Shown here: piece by piece, positions 62,506 to 64,000 of the stretch
Numbering within the stretch: the first letter of the stretch is position 1
Layout of the letters: every line of letters starts with the position of its first letter
Origin: Cohnella sp. GbtcB17
Lineage (GTDB): Bacteria; Bacillota; Bacilli; Paenibacillales; Paenibacillaceae
Length of the DNA stretch: 64,000 nt
Assembly: GCF_019091135.1 (NCBI RefSeq)
Contig: NZ_JAGXJW010000012.1
Coordinates: 95,140 to 159,139 of the forward strand
Direction of reading: 5' to 3'
Notes under the pieces: model-generated
The model's input: only the letters and a program-made list of their open reading frames with translations
What the model was told of the DNA's origin: nothing
Databases searched by the model: none
Made by a program: the position numbers and the translations under genes

Positions 62506-63672
62506 ATGAAGACCCCGACCGGAGATCAAGCGCTCATCAAAAGAATGAATACCGCCATCGTACTTGAATCGGTGCTGCAGGGCGCCCCGCTCTCGCGCGC
62601 GGATATATCCGCGCTAACAGGCCTGAACAAGGCGACCGTGTCCAGCCTCGTCCAGGATCTGATCGACAGTGGCCTGGTCCGCGAGATCGGGACGGGGCAG
62701 TCCAGCGGCGGCCGCAAGCCCGTCCTGCTCGAATTCGTGGCAGAATCGGGCTACGCGGTCGGCGTCGATCTCGGCGTCAACTACGTGCGCGGCGTGCTGA
62801 CGGATCTGCGGGGCGGCGTCGCAGTCGAGCGCACGGCGCAGCTGGACAAGACTTCGCCGGATGAAGTATTCGGCATTTTGCGTCCCTTTATCCAGTCGCT
62901 GATCGACGAAGCGCCGGAGAGCGCGTTCGGCGTCGTCGGCATCGGTGTCGGCGTGCCGGGGCTCGTGGACCGCGGCGGCGCCGTGCTGTATGCGCCCAAT
63001 CTCGGATGGCGCGACGTTCCGCTGCAGGACGCGCTGAACCGCGCCTTCGGCATTCCCGTCCTCATCGACAACGAAGCGAACGTCGGCGCCATCGGCGAGC
63101 GCAAGTTCGGCAGCGGCCGCGGCATCGGCAGCATGATCTACGTGAGCGTCGGCATGGGTATCGGGACCGGGCTTATTTTGCAAAAGGAGCTTTACAAGGG
63201 GGCGGCGGGTTTTTCAGGGGAACTCGGGCATCTGTCCATCGAGGCGAGCGGCCCGCCGTGCCGCTGCGGCAACCGGGGCTGCTGGGAGCTGTACGCCTCG
63301 GAACAGGCGCTGCTCGTCCGCGCGGCGGAGGCCGGCATCGGCGAAGGCACGCTGGACAGTCTGCTCGCGCTGGCCGAACGCGGCGACGAACAGACGCGCG
63401 CGCTGTTCAACGGCATCGGCGAGTCGCTCGGGGTCGGCATCGCCAACATCGTTAACGTCTTTAATCCCGAAGCCGTCGTCATCGGCAACACGATGAGCCG
63501 CGCGCGGCCCTGGCTTGAGGAGGCGATGAGCCATACGACCGAGGCGCGCGCGCTGAACTTCCACCTGCGCGGCATCCGGCTGCTCTTCGCCGAGCTCGGC
63601 GACCGCTCCGCCGTCATGGGGGCGGCGGAGACGGCGATCGCCGCGTTTTTCAAACGGCTGCGCTCGGCTTGA
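62506..63672 (+). CDS. xylR: ROK family xylose repressor
   Basis: Represses xylose genes until xylose binds. An N-terminal winged helix (SRADISALTGLNKATVSSLV, RKPVLLEF) precedes a ROK sugar-kinase-like domain with VGVDLGVNYVRGVLTDL, IDNEANVGAIGERKFG and the zinc motif CRCGNRGCWELYA. From the ATG at 62506 it has 388 residues, matching Bacillus XylR. The frame is open from 62446, but the later start fits the family better (AAGGAG 11 nt upstream). Autoregulation is expected since the operator covers its promoter. Confidence 0.94.
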   Translation: MKTPTGDQALIKRMNTAIVLESVLQGAPLSRADISALTGLNKATVSSLVQDLIDSGLVREIGTGQSSGGRKPVLLEFVAESGYAVGVDLGVNYVRGVLTDLRGGVAVERTAQLDKTSPDEVFGILRPFIQSLIDEAPESAFGVVGIGVGVPGLVDRGGAVLYAPNLGWRDVPLQDALNRAFGIPVLIDNEANVGAIGERKFGSGRGIGSMIYVSVGMGIGTGLILQKELYKGAAGFSGELGHLSIEASGPPCRCGNRGCWELYASEQALLVRAAEAGIGEGTLDSLLALAERGDEQTRALFNGIGESLGVGIANIVNVFNPEAVVIGNTMSRARPWLEEAMSHTTEARALNFHLRGIRLLFAELGDRSAVMGAAETAIAAFFKRLRSA

Positions 63673-63722
63673 TTAGGTAAGCGGGCTGCTCGCAGCAGTC
63701 AGCGTATGCGGCAGGCGACCAG

Positions 63723-63926
63723 CTCATCCCCCGCGCCGGTTAAAATCCTACCTGGGAACAATCCGGCGACCTACTCATCCTCCTCGCCAGTTTAAGTCCT
63801 ATCTGGAAACAATTCGGCAGCCAACTCATCCTCCCCGCCAGTTTAAGTCCTACCTGGGAACAATGCTGCGAACATCCGATCCCCCACGCCGGTTAAAGTC
63901 CTATCCGGGAACAACGGAACGCACAG
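63723..63926. repeat. 51 bp tandem repeat, four diverged copies
   Basis: Copies begin at 63723, 63774, 63825 and 63876, exactly 51 nt apart. Consensus core is CGCCGGTTTAAGTCCTACCT followed by GGGAACAA. Divergence between copies is moderate, with no indels. Confidence 0.85.
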
Positions 63927-63962
63927 ATGTCTGCCTGTAGAGTAGAGAACTGAAATTTCATC

Positions 63963-63990
63963 GGAGGGCGCAGGCCCTCCTTTTACTTTT
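63963..63990 (+). terminator. Rho-independent terminator on the plus strand
   Basis: GGAGGGC-GCAG-GCCCTCC followed by TTTTACTTTT. It lies 290 nt past xylR and may end its transcript after the repeat array. Confidence 0.8.
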
Positions 63991-64000
63991 CCAGCTCCCC

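Larger units (their letters stand above)
63673..64000. other. Intergenic region after xylR with tandem repeats
   Basis: No supported gene. It is occupied by the 51 bp repeat array and a terminator. Confidence 0.6.

Noticed and set aside
63723..63926. CRISPR array
   Set aside because: Whole 51 bp units repeat, with no constant-repeat/variable-spacer pattern and no cas genes.

Overview
The window looks like a chromosome segment from a Gram-positive, endospore-forming relative of Paenibacillus or Cohnella. The backbone is GC-rich. It carries a protein with three S-layer-homology domains, lipoproteins with Gram-positive lipoboxes, a KinB-like sensor kinase, an EcsAB transporter, bacilliredoxin and a XylR-controlled xylose operon, and many genes start with TTG behind strong GGAGG sites. 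The genus is an inference; no rRNA or tRNA is present.

Positions 1-26.6 kb are backbone. Two giant secreted proteins come first (minus strand; one runs off the left edge). They are followed by a diguanylate cyclase, a Gfo/Idh/MocA oxidoreductase, a GNAT enzyme, folE, a YneF-like protein, an HD-GYP protein, an SLH surface protein with its lipoprotein partner, a large LuxR-type ATPase regulator, queG, signal peptidase I and a DUF402 phosphatase.

Positions about 26.78-46.56 kb form a lower-GC accessory island. It has an excisionase-like gene at the left and a damaged tyrosine integrase at the right, with clusters of GCRACAA direct repeats at both outer edges. Much of the island is decaying: two tandem broken phage-type genes, two DNA ligase remnants in inverted orientation, a truncated IS3 element, a stop-interrupted HTH gene and a stop-interrupted membrane protein. 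Intact or partly intact cargo includes an Ltp-type lipoprotein, an SRAP (HMCES/YedK) peptidase and a secreted WapA/Rhs-type toxin with a separate N-terminal partner protein and an immunity candidate. It also holds four paralogous small secreted proteins. Each paralog has a Spo0A-box-like site exactly 31 nt upstream of a TATGAT -10 element and a UUCG-loop terminator downstream. This family, with its shared regulation, is the most promising candidate for something undescribed.

Positions 46.6-64 kb return to backbone: a GNAT enzyme, sodA behind a catabolite-repression-like palindrome, mutY coupled to an AraC regulator, a cytochrome c lipoprotein, acpS-nadE, a bacilliredoxin, a sporulation-type histidine kinase, a flavoprotein, ecsAB, and xylBA facing xylR. 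Both xyl promoters overlap one operator dyad. Two intergenic arrays of 51-52 bp tandem repeats lie at 56.5 and 63.8 kb.
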